Below are positions 34,056 through 42,554 of a stretch of 64,000 nt of DNA, in pieces. Positions within the stretch are counted from its first letter, which is position 1; every line of letters begins with the position of its first letter. The notes below the pieces were generated by a model. The model was not told the origin of the DNA. It did no database searches and saw only the letters and a program-made list of their open reading frames with translations. Origin of the DNA: a bacterium (GTDB lineage: Bacteria; Desulfobacterota; Desulfocorpusculales; Desulfocorpusculum); the NCBI GenBank assembly GCA_037481695.1, contig JBBFLE010000004.1, positions 124,001 through 188,000 of the forward strand. Direction: 5' to 3'. The position numbers and the translations under genes were made by a program.

Positions 34056-34424
34056 CTACTTTTTTGCAAGGGTCACAATGATATTGGTCTTGGCCTTGTC
34101 AGTGGCATCTGCCATTATGGATAGCACCTGCTTTGCTTTCTTGAAGTTTACCATGGAGGTGCGCTCCTGGTGCATCTCCATCTCCAGATTCCACCCCTTG
34201 CTTTCCATGGCCTTCTTATAAAAGGAGGCTATCTCCTTGGAAGATCCCGAAGCCTCTAAAACAGCATGGGATCCATCACTTGTTTCCATAGCTGTGAGAA
34301 CCTTGGCCTTGGGATAGAGGGGGAGCACATCCTTCAAGCTCTTGGGAAGCTCCACCTGGGCCACAGAGATGGTGAAGCCGAAAATTGCCAAAAAGACCAA
34401 ACCGGGCACTGTGTATTTTTTCAA
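34056..34424 (-). CDS. small exported protein of unknown function
   Basis: A 122-residue protein starting with TTG at 34424, supported by AAAGGAGAG just before it. A signal peptide (MKKYTVPGLVFLAIFGFTIS, cleavage near VAQ) is followed by a mature part rich in Lys and Ala, with a TSDGSHAVLEASGSSKEIASFY stretch typical of small periplasmic proteins. I do not recognise a family with confidence. It lies 113 bases upstream of the mlaE gene in the same orientation and might be co-transcribed with the lipid transport genes. Function unknown. Confidence 0.65.
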   Translation of the reverse strand: MKKYTVPGLVFLAIFGFTISVAQVELPKSLKDVLPLYPKAKVLTAMETSDGSHAVLEASGSSKEIASFYKKAMESKGWNLEMEMHQERTSMVNFKKAKQVLSIMADATDKAKTNIIVTLAKK

Positions 34425-34858
34425 GGTTTCTCTCCTTTCTGGGATGTGAGGCCTTCATCCTGCCCCAGGGTGGATGAGGCCAGCTGAGTTTTTCAGATGC
34501 TTGTGGTGAACCCACTCCTTCTGGAAAACACCCCTTTTCCCTAAAAAGCCCAAGACTCGAAACACCTCATTTTGCACGTCCTCCCAACTCCAGCGGCTAA
34601 CGAAACTGGCCATAATCAGAGGCAGTAAATCACTTCCTGCCACAAATGAAAAGCCCGTTAAAGAAAAAAAAGTAATGACAGTGCGTTTCCATGGCCTTTT
34701 TACAAGCCTCCCAAGATGCGGATGACCCATCCCATCCTACTTTGAAGGCCATCTTATCCTCGACACCCTCACAATTTATCTTTCTGATCCTGGCAAAGGG
34801 TGGTCAGCAGATCCGCCCCTGGCATGCCGGGGCTGTGGGAGAAAAGCAGCCCAAGCCT
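34425..34858. other. 434-base gap with one doubtful small ORF
   Basis: This stretch separates the end of the respiratory operon from the small exported protein. It contains a minus-strand open frame at 34455-34730 (91 codons, or 52 from an internal ATG at 34613) whose product looks partly protein-like (RWSWEDVQNEVFRVLGFLGK) but has no ribosome site and no known match, so I do not call it a gene. A run of A's near 34663-34672 and GC-rich stretches were checked; none forms a convincing terminator for the copper ATPase transcript. Confidence 0.5.
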
Positions 34859-37336
34859 TTAACTTTGGACATTAAACTGCTCTGGTCTGGTTCTGAACAG
34901 ACGCCTTGAATTAAATATCACCGTAAGGCTGCTTGCAAACATGATGGCCGCTGCCAGAGGTGGGTTCAAGAGTCCCACCACAGCCGCTGGTATTGCAGCC
35001 GAGTTATAAAACAAGGAAAAAATCAAGTTCTGCAGAACCGTCCTCCTGGCCCGCCTTAGTATGGCCAAGACATCCAGAATCACCCGCGGGTCACTCCTGC
35101 TTACCTGGACAGAGGCCACAGGGCTGGGAGGCCCCAGGCCGTTACCTAGGGCTATGCTCAGATGGGCCAAAGACATGGCGGGCGCATCGTTGATCCCGTC
35201 TCCTACCACGGCCACTCTTTTGCCTTCTTGGGAGAGTCTCTCCACAAAGGATGCCTTCTCCATGGGTAAAGCGCCCCCCAGGAATCTCTCCAGCCCGAGC
35301 TGGTTTGCCACCCAAGAGGTGGTAAGGGGAGAATCCCCCGAGACCAGCCATATTTCCATTTCTTGCTGTTTGAGGGCCGAGACAGCTTCCAAAGCCCCGG
35401 GCTTGAGGGAATCACCCAAGACCAGGGCTCCTCGCACCCTGGCCTCCCAGCCTATGAACACCACTGTGAAGCCTTGGGACTCCCTCATGGAAGCCTCCCT
35501 TTCTTGTTCCTGGGTCATTTCCAATCCCCACCTGCACATCCAGGCCCTGTTGCCCACACAGATCCTGACTCCATCCAAAAACCCGCAGACCCCCTGCCCA
35601 GACTCCTCATGAAATCCCTCCACCTGCTTTGGGTTGATTCCGCATTTTCGGGCATGATCTACCACTTTTCGGGCCAGGAAATGGTTGGAGCAAAGTTCCA
35701 CGGAGCATGCCTTGGAAAGCAGTACCTGCGGCTTTTCCTGGAAGCAGATCAGCTCCTGCACAGAGAAGACCCCCTGGGTCAGGGTTCCTGTCTTGTCCAG
35801 CACAAGGCTCTGGATGCGCCCCCCGCTCTCCAGAACCTCAGGATCCCTGATGCAGATGCCCAGCTTCCTGCCCAGGCCGACGGCTGCCACACGTGCCAGG
35901 GGAGTGGCCACTCCAAGGGCGCAGGGACAAGCCACCACCAAAAGCGTAAGTCCTCTCAAAAGGGCATCTTCCAGCCCTCCTCCTTTTCCCCATACCCACG
36001 CTGCTGTGGCAACTGCCATAAAGGCCACAAAGACCACGAACCATCTTGAAATACGGTCTGCTGCTCTCTCCCATGCCCAGGGCCTGGAAAGGGCCTCCTC
36101 CACCATGGCAGACATGGAGGCCAGCACGCTTTTCTGTCCATCCTCCTTGGCCCTTATTATCATTGAGCCTTTCACAAGAAAAGAACCGGCCAGCACCCCA
36201 TCTCCCTGGCCGACGCCCACGGGCTTCGACTCCCCGTTGATAACCGAAAGGTCCAAGGTTCCCTCACCTTTTTCCACAAGCCCGTCCACCGGCACCCCTT
36301 CTCCCTCCTCCACCAGTACCACATCTCCCTTCTTGATCTGTTCAACCCTTACCCACCGCGGGGAACCTTTTTCCATGAGACGGGCTTTTTGAAAGGCAGC
36401 CCCTATGCCTTCCAACCATTGTGTTGCCACCGTACTTCTGGCCCTTTGCTCCAGATATCTTCCCATCAACACTAGCGTGATGAGCATAGATGCTGTGTCA
36501 AAATAAAGATGAAGGCCCCCTGAAATAAATTGCATGAGGCTGTAGGAGTAAGCGCTCAGAGCCCCCAGCCCCACCAGGGTTTCCATATTGGGAGAAAGAT
36601 GACGTAGCGCCAACAGCCCCCTTCTTAGCACTGGAAGCCCGCACCAGAAAAGCACAGGTGTGGAAAGCCCCAAAAGCGGGATGGAAAGATAAAGCACCGA
36701 TTCTCTAGAGAGTTCCTCCACAAAGCCGAGGTAAAGAGCCCAGGAGATCATCATCACGTGGGCACTCAACAAGGCCGAGACCCCCAGGCGAATCCAGGAA
36801 CCCTTGTGCTTTCCTGATGCTCCATCTCCTGCTTGGGTGTAGGCCTTGTACCCCAGGGAGGCCATCTTGCTGATTATCTCCTTGGGAGTCACGCGGGAGG
36901 GCTGGTACCTTATCCTGGCCGTATCGGAGCCGAACGAGACCTTCACATGCTGTACCCCCTCGGTCTTCTCCAAGACCTTCTCCAAAAGCCAGGCGCAGGC
37001 AGGACAACCCATTCCCTGTACACGCAAAGATAGCTCCATGGAATCCGGCAGGTCCGGCACTTCAGAGTCCAAAACCTCTTCATCTTCTTCATGGTGCGGG
37101 TTCAAAACTATTCCTGCCCTCAGGCACTCTCTGAAGAGCTCTGTGTTTGTGGGCTCCTGTGGGATCGTCCCGTGGCGGAGGGTCAGGATCTCATAGACGG
37201 CTTTGCAGCCCGGGCAGCAAAACCACATCTCCCGAGCTTTCATCAGCCCGGCAATGCGCCGGCGTCCCAAGGGAAGGCCGCACAAAGAGCATCTCTGCTC
37301 CAGGGGAAGTTCTTTACCAGATACTGCTGAGTTCAA
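34859..37336 (-). CDS. ccoI: copper-transporting P-type ATPase, CcoI/FixI type
   Basis: An 825-residue P1B-ATPase with a TTG start at 37336 behind AAGGAG. The N-terminus has a Cys-rich segment (CSLCGLPL and FCCPGC) typical of CcoI proteins, then a heavy-metal domain with GMGCPAC. Eight membrane segments carry the copper site CPC in VACPCALGVATP; DKTGTLT is phosphorylated and GDGINDAP binds ATP. CcoI supplies copper for the CuB site of cbb3 oxidase. It is the last gene of the minus-strand operon with cco and act genes. The position in the operon supports the CcoI rather than a CopA detoxification role. Confidence 0.9.
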   Translation of the reverse strand: MNSAVSGKELPLEQRCSLCGLPLGRRRIAGLMKAREMWFCCPGCKAVYEILTLRHGTIPQEPTNTELFRECLRAGIVLNPHHEEDEEVLDSEVPDLPDSMELSLRVQGMGCPACAWLLEKVLEKTEGVQHVKVSFGSDTARIRYQPSRVTPKEIISKMASLGYKAYTQAGDGASGKHKGSWIRLGVSALLSAHVMMISWALYLGFVEELSRESVLYLSIPLLGLSTPVLFWCGLPVLRRGLLALRHLSPNMETLVGLGALSAYSYSLMQFISGGLHLYFDTASMLITLVLMGRYLEQRARSTVATQWLEGIGAAFQKARLMEKGSPRWVRVEQIKKGDVVLVEEGEGVPVDGLVEKGEGTLDLSVINGESKPVGVGQGDGVLAGSFLVKGSMIIRAKEDGQKSVLASMSAMVEEALSRPWAWERAADRISRWFVVFVAFMAVATAAWVWGKGGGLEDALLRGLTLLVVACPCALGVATPLARVAAVGLGRKLGICIRDPEVLESGGRIQSLVLDKTGTLTQGVFSVQELICFQEKPQVLLSKACSVELCSNHFLARKVVDHARKCGINPKQVEGFHEESGQGVCGFLDGVRICVGNRAWMCRWGLEMTQEQEREASMRESQGFTVVFIGWEARVRGALVLGDSLKPGALEAVSALKQQEMEIWLVSGDSPLTTSWVANQLGLERFLGGALPMEKASFVERLSQEGKRVAVVGDGINDAPAMSLAHLSIALGNGLGPPSPVASVQVSRSDPRVILDVLAILRRARRTVLQNLIFSLFYNSAAIPAAVVGLLNPPLAAAIMFASSLTVIFNSRRLFRTRPEQFNVQS

Positions 37337-37397
37337 GCCTAAACTCCTTGGGAATTAAGCAGGGCTTCGCTCTTGGGAAAGACTCGGTTTTCAACGT

Positions 37398-38102
37398 CTA
37401 GCCTGGATTGCAACAGGCAACTCCTCCAAGATTAAACAGGGCCTTGGCCCCTTCATAGAGAAGAACTCCTCCCATCCCCATTACCCCAAAAGCCGCAATT
37501 CTGTCCCCTGCGAGTCTTATTTTGTAAGATACTTTCGTGGCCGATACCCCGAAGATAACCAGAGCCGGCACAGTGCCCAGCCCAAAAAGGAACATGATCA
37601 AAAAACTCTCCAAGATGCCGCTGGAGGAGGCCCCTTTGACCATCATGCTCCATGGCAGCACACAAGGAAGAAATCCGCTGCCCATCCCGAGAGCGAATCT
37701 GCCCCTAATATTCTTGGCGTCTAGCCATCTCGAGATCCATCTGGTGGAACCAAAACCTTCTCGTGCCCTGGCAGGCAAAGGAACCAACACCATCAGGTCC
37801 AAGCCCATGAACAACAACAGCGTGCCCCCCAACAAGCTCACACAGGCCCTGAGGTGCCCCATGAAGACCTGCAGATTCACCAGTTGAGCTATTATTCCTG
37901 AGACTGCCCCGAGAAGCATGTAGGAACTCAATCTTCCCAGGTGAAACAACAGGTGATGGGAAAAACTGGCCATCAAGCCGCCTGGGTCATCTTTGTCCTT
38001 GACTATTTGCAGGGAATAAGCCATTACCAGGGGCCCGCACATACCTACGCAGTGAAGGCTGCCTGCAACTCCTATGAGAAAAGGCCCCAAGAACTCCAGC
38101 AT
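37398..38102 (-). CDS. SafE/UreH_2-type membrane protein, cytochrome oxidase assembly
   Basis: A 234-residue membrane protein from ATG 38102 (GGGAGA before it); a TTG at 38114 is possible. Six hydrophobic segments are visible, and the first begins with GSLHCVGMCGPLVMAY, a C-x3-C motif typical of the UreH_2 (PF13386) family. A SGFLPCVLPW motif repeats the pattern, as in transporters with inverted repeats. Members cluster with cbb3 oxidase genes and are thought to move copper or help haem delivery. Its neighbours (ccoI downstream, cytochrome genes upstream) support that role. The exact transported species is inferred. Confidence 0.8.
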   Translation of the reverse strand: MLEFLGPFLIGVAGSLHCVGMCGPLVMAYSLQIVKDKDDPGGLMASFSHHLLFHLGRLSSYMLLGAVSGIIAQLVNLQVFMGHLRACVSLLGGTLLLFMGLDLMVLVPLPARAREGFGSTRWISRWLDAKNIRGRFALGMGSGFLPCVLPWSMMVKGASSSGILESFLIMFLFGLGTVPALVIFGVSATKVSYKIRLAGDRIAAFGVMGMGGVLLYEGAKALFNLGGVACCNPG

Positions 38103-38289
38103 TTTTTCTCCCAACAGCCTGTCAGGTATGAATCATGGGGTACGAGATTTGATCCAAGAGGGATTTATCAGTCTGACTTTAAAGAGCCCGAAATTCTGAG
38201 ATCCACAGCTCTCAAGACACCTGCCATGGCCAACAAGGCATCTTGGTCCCAGAAGGTTCAAGCTGGGTCTATGCCTGGACATGCCGGAG

Positions 38290-38865
38290 CTATCCTTCTG
38301 GGTTTCCCTGGCTGGAAAGGGACCTAATAAAGCGGATAATTGCCCATCTATCCTCCTCGCTTACGGTGTAGCCCAAAGGAGGGCTTCTCCTGGAGCCCCA
38401 GGTGATGATCCCAAAGATCTCCCCGTCCGAAAGCGCCTGAATTTCCTTTGATGAAAGGTCAGAGGGAAGAGGATAAAAACTCTGCCCCACTGTTGCCCGG
38501 CCGTCCCCCTTGGGGCCGTGGCACATGACACAGTAGAAACCATAGGCCTGCTTGCCCTGCTCTATCCATATAGGTTCATTGCCCAAAGGATTCTTTAGAG
38601 ATTTGATATCTTGGGCAAGCATAAGCTCCATACCGCCTTGGATTGGAACGGTCCCTGAGGGCATCTGGGGAAGCCCTGACTCGTATGTGCGAAGTGACTC
38701 CTGTTCCTTCATGCGGCCGTAATCACATGCCCACAAGCCCAAGCACATGGCTGCCAGAACAAAAGAAATCTTTGCCAGGACCCTTGGGCCTGGAACCTGC
38801 CAAGGTGTGTTTTGGGAAGAGATCTTTCCTGCCATGCTCCCAGATCTTCTCTTCAGCGGGTCCAT
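38290..38865 (-). CDS. monohaem c-type cytochrome lipoprotein, ActE-like
   Basis: A 191-residue protein; the start at ATG 38865 is uncertain, with in-frame alternatives at 38886 and 38835. After a short basic segment comes a signal sequence ending LGLWAC, a possible lipobox. One haem site CVMCH is followed by GPKGDGRATVGQSFYPLPSDL and a late region in which a methionine ligand is not obvious. The layout, size and GEIFGIITWGS segment resemble ActE, the monohaem cytochrome of alternative complex III. A separate actE is missing between actD and actF here, so this gene, at the far end of the operon, may supply it. It could equally be the electron carrier to CcoO. Confidence 0.78.
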   Translation of the reverse strand: MDPLKRRSGSMAGKISSQNTPWQVPGPRVLAKISFVLAAMCLGLWACDYGRMKEQESLRTYESGLPQMPSGTVPIQGGMELMLAQDIKSLKNPLGNEPIWIEQGKQAYGFYCVMCHGPKGDGRATVGQSFYPLPSDLSSKEIQALSDGEIFGIITWGSRRSPPLGYTVSEEDRWAIIRFIRSLSSQGNPEG

Positions 38866-38872
38866 GTTTGTC

Positions 38873-39103
38873 TCATTGATCAACATGCTGTGGCACAGGC
38901 GGTCTTGCCTCACCCGGCCCCACACTGGAATGGGCTGCTTCTCCTGGCACGTCCTTTATCACTCCAAAATCCCAAGGTGCGGGCCCCTTATCTCCCACCA
39001 GAAAGAAAAGCAACAAGCCCCACCCAACAAAGAGCAAAGCCATGCCCACCACTATGAACCAACCTCTAAGCCTACCTTTTTCTTTTAGCTGCTCAGATCC
39101 CAT
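38873..39103 (-). CDS. small single-span membrane protein in the cbb3/ACIII operon
   Basis: A 76-residue protein with a charged N-terminus, one membrane helix (about residues 14-36, rich in Leu, Val, Phe and Trp) and a polar tail beginning GPAPWDFGVIKDVPGEA. ATG 39103 has GAGGG about 10 bases before. It has no recognised family, but it is tightly placed between two respiratory genes, 18 bases from the next gene and 8 bases before the cytochrome. It may be a small accessory subunit of the cbb3 oxidase or ACIII. Confidence 0.6.
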   Translation of the reverse strand: MGSEQLKEKGRLRGWFIVVGMALLFVGWGLLLFFLVGDKGPAPWDFGVIKDVPGEAAHSSVGPGEARPPVPQHVDQ

Positions 39104-39121
39104 CTCTAAACCCTCAGCACT

Positions 39122-39385
39122 TCAAAAAGGCGGGCCAAATATTCCGACTTTTAAGGCATAGCCCAAGGCCCAAAGCACAAATCCCACATAGATGAGCACC
39201 AGCAGGACCGGAACCGGCCCCCTTCCGGCCTTGATCCCATCAGGGTAATGTTCCAGATCCTGCTGCCTTTCTTCCTCCCCCCCATGGTAACCCCTGAAGC
39301 AAATCCAAAGCACCAGCACTGCCCCAAGCCCCATGAACAGGGCCAGCACCACGTATTGGAAGTCCAAAACAGGAAAAAATCTCAT
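39122..39385 (-). CDS. CcoP N-terminal-like membrane protein without haem domains
   Basis: An 87-residue protein with two membrane helices (about residues 11-30 and 57-80). Between them is a stretch HYPDGIKAGRGPVPVL that resembles the loop D-G-I-x-E-x-x-N-P-x-P before the second helix in the N-terminal FixP/CcoP domain. No CXXCH motif follows, so the two haem domains of a normal CcoP are absent. It sits between ccoS and the small membrane protein. It may be a CcoP anchor or stabilising subunit remaining after loss of the cytochrome domains, or a CcoQ-like peptide. Assignment moderate. Confidence 0.6.
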   Translation of the reverse strand: MRFFPVLDFQYVVLALFMGLGAVLVLWICFRGYHGGEEERQQDLEHYPDGIKAGRGPVPVLLVLIYVGFVLWALGYALKVGIFGPPF

Positions 39386-39391
39386 ACTTGC

Positions 39392-39658
39392 TCAGCCTTT
39401 TCCTTCGGTCATGGTAAGCCACAAGGCTGCGGCCATGGAAAGCAGAACCAGGCCCCCAACCAGACCAAGAAAGCCCACGGCCCAACGGGCTTTGTGGGAA
39501 GATCTGCTCTGGCTGCAAAGCATTTCATCGCGAAGGGGCAGAAATCTGGCTCTTTCCTGTTCCTGGAATTGGCCCGACCTAAGGGCCCAAACAAAGGCCC
39601 AGGTTCCCAGCCCTATTCCCATGAGAATAAGAAGCATCCACCCCGCATAGTACATCAT
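39392..39658 (-). CDS. ccoS: cbb3 oxidase assembly protein CcoS
   Basis: An 88-residue membrane protein starting at ATG 39658 or the next codon; an AAAGGTGA ribosome site lies just before. The N-terminal helix is followed by FVWALRSGQFQEQERAR, matching the conserved F-x-W-A-x-x-S-G-Q-F-D/E motif of CcoS. The longer C-terminus adds a second helix. CcoS is needed for haem b insertion into CcoN. The start is one base beyond the ccoO stop, so translation is coupled. Confidence 0.85.
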   Translation of the reverse strand: MMYYAGWMLLILMGIGLGTWAFVWALRSGQFQEQERARFLPLRDEMLCSQSRSSHKARWAVGFLGLVGGLVLLSMAAALWLTMTEGKG

Positions 39659-39659
39659 G

Positions 39660-40607
39660 TCACCTTTTCTCAAGGGGCCCCAAGTAAGAGGCGTCTATAC
39701 CCCTGGGCTCCCCCCCAGCATCGCTCTCTCCTATGAAATAAACAGCCACATAATTGCCCACATCCCAGATCTTCTCCGATTCCAGTTCCCTCTTGAAATA
39801 CGGCATTGCGGTGCCTGTGATTCCATTCATTATCTGATAGTAGATCAATCCCCCAGAGACGCCTCTTCCCTTCAATATGGTGAAATTCAGGGGCGGGGGA
39901 TATATATAGGGCTGGGCAGGGCCCATGCCGTCGCCTATGGGGCCATGGCAGCCTATGCAGAAGCCTTGGTAAATCCTCTGCCCCCTGGCAAGGCCCACTT
40001 GGCTGGTGGGATAGGGGTTGGGAAGCCTGCGCCAAGGCTCAGGAACGTGGCTGTGAAGCCATTCCACGTTGGCTTCTGGCCCAGCCTCGTAGGCCTTCAC
40101 AGCCTCCTTTTTCCAGAATCTCTGTCTCTCCATTCTGTGGTCTGCCTGTTGAAAACCCAGCCCCTGTATGTAAGCGGTAAGGGCTCGGATCCTCTGTTCC
40201 CCCAAGAACTCCCATGGTGGCATGATGGACTCTGGACGGGTGAACCTGGGATTTATGAAATGAGCCATATGCCAGTCATCAGGATGCTCCCCCCCGGCCT
40301 GGGAGAGGTCCGGGCCGGTTCTCTCAGAGCCCAATTGATGAGGCCTGTCCGCCACGTAATCTCCTGCCTTGGCGACCCTTTGGGACCCCAGATCCCAGTC
40401 CAGGAAACGCACGTATTGTGTATGGCAATATGAACAGCCGTTTTGGATGTACAGGAGCCTGCCTTGCTCCTCCAGGGAGGTTCTGGGTCTGAATATCTCC
40501 GATGGGGCTTCGGTCACCGTCAAACCCGGGAGCACCACGGCCACAAAAAAAACCGATCCAAAAATTATCAAACAACCTCCCAAGATCAAAGAAGGGGTCA
40601 TCTTCAT
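39660..40607 (-). CDS. ccoO: cbb3 oxidase subunit II (CcoO) with an added C-terminal cytochrome c domain
   Basis: A 315-residue membrane-anchored cytochrome. One N-terminal helix (residues 5-27) is followed by a haem site CSYCH at residues 58-62 in the CcoO consensus GCSYCHTQYVR. A second, class I-like domain has CIGCH at 207-211 with GPIGDGMGPA after it and a TAMPYF segment that could give the Met ligand. Normal CcoO has one haem and about 200 residues, so about 110 residues are added. The fused domain resembles one haem module of CcoP, and no haem-bearing CcoP is encoded in the operon. Overlaps ccoN by ATGA (40604-40607). Confidence 0.88.
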   Translation of the reverse strand: MKMTPSLILGGCLIIFGSVFFVAVVLPGLTVTEAPSEIFRPRTSLEEQGRLLYIQNGCSYCHTQYVRFLDWDLGSQRVAKAGDYVADRPHQLGSERTGPDLSQAGGEHPDDWHMAHFINPRFTRPESIMPPWEFLGEQRIRALTAYIQGLGFQQADHRMERQRFWKKEAVKAYEAGPEANVEWLHSHVPEPWRRLPNPYPTSQVGLARGQRIYQGFCIGCHGPIGDGMGPAQPYIYPPPLNFTILKGRGVSGGLIYYQIMNGITGTAMPYFKRELESEKIWDVGNYVAVYFIGESDAGGEPRGIDASYLGPLEKR

Positions 40608-41989
40608 GCTGAAGCACCTTTTGCCTGGGAAGGAACCGCACCTTCCGTACGTAACATCCTGAAGCTCATGGCTATGTTGTATAGGCCCACCAGAGCCCCG
40701 GCCAAGATGAGAACTCCTGAGGCAGCTCTTGCCACCATGTAAACGTGTAGCTGAGGCAGGATCCTGTAGACCGTCTCACCGTTGAGCCAGCCGTGGCCTT
40801 GCACCAAACCAGCTGCGGTCAGAATCGTAAAAAAGCCTGTCATGCCCACAAGCACAAACCAGTACTGGACATCTGCCAGCCTCTGGCTGTAAATGGGCCT
40901 ACCGGTGATCCTAGGGATCATGAAGTACATTGCCCCCAGGGCCGTAAGCCCGGCAAACCCCAGCACCCCCATGTGGGCATGGGCCACAACCCAGTTGGTG
41001 AAGTGGGTAACTCTCTGGATGTAGGGAAGCGATTGGAGCGGACCCTGCAAACAGGTCATCAAGTACCAGACTGTGCCGGCAAACACGAATTTGCCCCCGA
41101 TATCCTCGTGAATTGTCCCCACTCTGCCCTGCATGGTGAGCCAAAGATTTATCAGAACTGTCATCACCGGTATCAACATTCCCACACTGCCCGTGATGGC
41201 CACCACCTTAAGCCATGTGGGGGCAGGAGCTTGAACTAAATGGTGGGTGCCTATGTGAGAGTAGAGCAACAGCAGGGACCAGAATCCCACCAGGGACAAG
41301 GTGTGGCTGTAAAGGGGCCTCCTGCTTGTTATGGGAATCACGTAATAAGCCACTGCCACGGAAAGGGGAGTGAAGAAAAAACCCAGGATGTTGTGGCCAT
41401 AAAACCAGGCCAGAATGGCATCGGGTATACCTACTATGGAACCAGTCTGGGGCTCCCAAACAGCATTGCCGAAAAAATAACTGAAAAAAGTAAATATCAC
41501 TGCCCCAAACACGTACCAGACAGAAACATAGAGCAGATTCTCCTGCCTGGCCATCACGGTCCTCAACATGTTGTAGAAAATAAGGGCCAGGACCAAAAGC
41601 ACCCCGAGATCCACGGGCCATATGAACTCTGCATACTCCCTGTTTTGGGTGTACCCCAAGGAAAGGGCCACTATTCCCACTGCTATGGCCAAATCCCACA
41701 ACAGAGCCGAAATGACCCCCAGTTTCTGGCTGTATAGGGGAGCTCTTACGAGTTTGGGCACAAGGAAATGCGCTGCTCCCAAAAGAGCCGAACCCACAAA
41801 CCCGAACATGACCAAGTTGGTGTGAACCTGCCGAAGTCTACCAAAAACCAGCCAGGAGATGTTCCCAAGCAGATCTGGTGCCACAAGCTCCACTGCGCCT
41901 GTGAGACCGGCCAAAGCTCCCAGCACCATCCAAAAAGCAGAGGACAGGAAAAAGATTCTCACTGTACTATGAATTCTTGGGTTCTCCAT
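40604..41989 (-). CDS. ccoN: cbb3 cytochrome oxidase catalytic subunit CcoN
   Basis: A 461-residue, 12-helix subunit counted from ATG 41989 (a TTG four codons upstream is possible). Low-spin haem b ligands H56 and H339, CuB ligands H199 in FYGHN and H249/H250 in GTHHL, the His-Tyr cross-link Y243, and high-spin haem ligand H337 are all in place by comparison with Pseudomonas stutzeri CcoN. This is a C-type haem-copper oxidase, which keeps high oxygen affinity. The reaction reduces oxygen to water and conserves proton motive force in the inner membrane. It follows the ActA-like cytochrome and precedes ccoO. The NO-reductase alternative is excluded by the CuB set and the cross-link Tyr. Confidence 0.93.
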   Translation of the reverse strand: MENPRIHSTVRIFFLSSAFWMVLGALAGLTGAVELVAPDLLGNISWLVFGRLRQVHTNLVMFGFVGSALLGAAHFLVPKLVRAPLYSQKLGVISALLWDLAIAVGIVALSLGYTQNREYAEFIWPVDLGVLLVLALIFYNMLRTVMARQENLLYVSVWYVFGAVIFTFFSYFFGNAVWEPQTGSIVGIPDAILAWFYGHNILGFFFTPLSVAVAYYVIPITSRRPLYSHTLSLVGFWSLLLLYSHIGTHHLVQAPAPTWLKVVAITGSVGMLIPVMTVLINLWLTMQGRVGTIHEDIGGKFVFAGTVWYLMTCLQGPLQSLPYIQRVTHFTNWVVAHAHMGVLGFAGLTALGAMYFMIPRITGRPIYSQRLADVQYWFVLVGMTGFFTILTAAGLVQGHGWLNGETVYRILPQLHVYMVARAASGVLILAGALVGLYNIAMSFRMLRTEGAVPSQAKGASA

Positions 41990-42035
41990 CTTGATCCCCA
42001 AGGAGAGCTTCCTGCACCCCGAGAAAGACTCCTTC

Positions 42036-42554
42036 TTATCTGTGACAAGCCAGCCAGCAGTCTACCTGGGCTCCCAGGTTCCTGTGGCATCCTATACAAA
42101 ATCCCATCTTGAAATCCACCCTCTCCAGCCTGTCCCAGCTGGCCACATCCCCGTGGCAAACCTGGCAGTCAATGCCCCAGCGGATATGGGGTTCGTGATT
42201 GAAATGAGCATGATCTGGGATGTAGTAAATCCTCACCCATGGCACCGGTACATTGTTTTGGTAATGCCAACGTTCCTTCTGGATCTGCGGATGCTGGGGG
42301 ATTATGTGATCATGGCAGAAAAAACATTTCTGCATCTCAGGAATCCCGGCCCTAGGGGAACGATCCACAAAAGGATGGCAGAACCTGCAGCTTATCCCCT
42401 TTACCCCAGCGTGGACCCTGTGGCTAAAATGAATTGGCTGTTCAACACCGGCGCCCCTTTGGGGAAAAACAAAATACATGTAAAGTGCGGCCCCGACCAA
42501 AAGCGCTGCCACCACAATGAGGGAGTAGCCCGTGCCTCTCAGCCTTTCATCCAT
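42036..42554 (-). CDS. actA: ActA-like pentahaem cytochrome c of alternative complex III
   Basis: A 172-residue protein with an N-terminal membrane helix (about residues 9-28) and no cleavable signal. Haem-binding sites are CRFCH, CFFCH, CQVCH, CIGCH and a final CWLACH with three residues between the cysteines. Five sites match ActA, the anchor and electron-exit cytochrome of alternative complex III; the last is a CX3CH form. Extra His residues (HFSHRVH, HAHFNHEPH) supply the distal ligands. It overlaps actF by 8 bases and precedes ccoN. In most ACIII operons actA is first; here it lies after actF, next to the oxidase. Confidence 0.85.
   Translation of the reverse strand: MDERLRGTGYSLIVVAALLVGAALYMYFVFPQRGAGVEQPIHFSHRVHAGVKGISCRFCHPFVDRSPRAGIPEMQKCFFCHDHIIPQHPQIQKERWHYQNNVPVPWVRIYYIPDHAHFNHEPHIRWGIDCQVCHGDVASWDRLERVDFKMGFCIGCHRNLGAQVDCWLACHR

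Noticed and set aside
40604-41989. Nitric oxide reductase identity for the CcoN gene
   Set aside because: The cross-link Tyr and the CuB His set of C-type oxidases are in place, and ccoO and ccoS follow.
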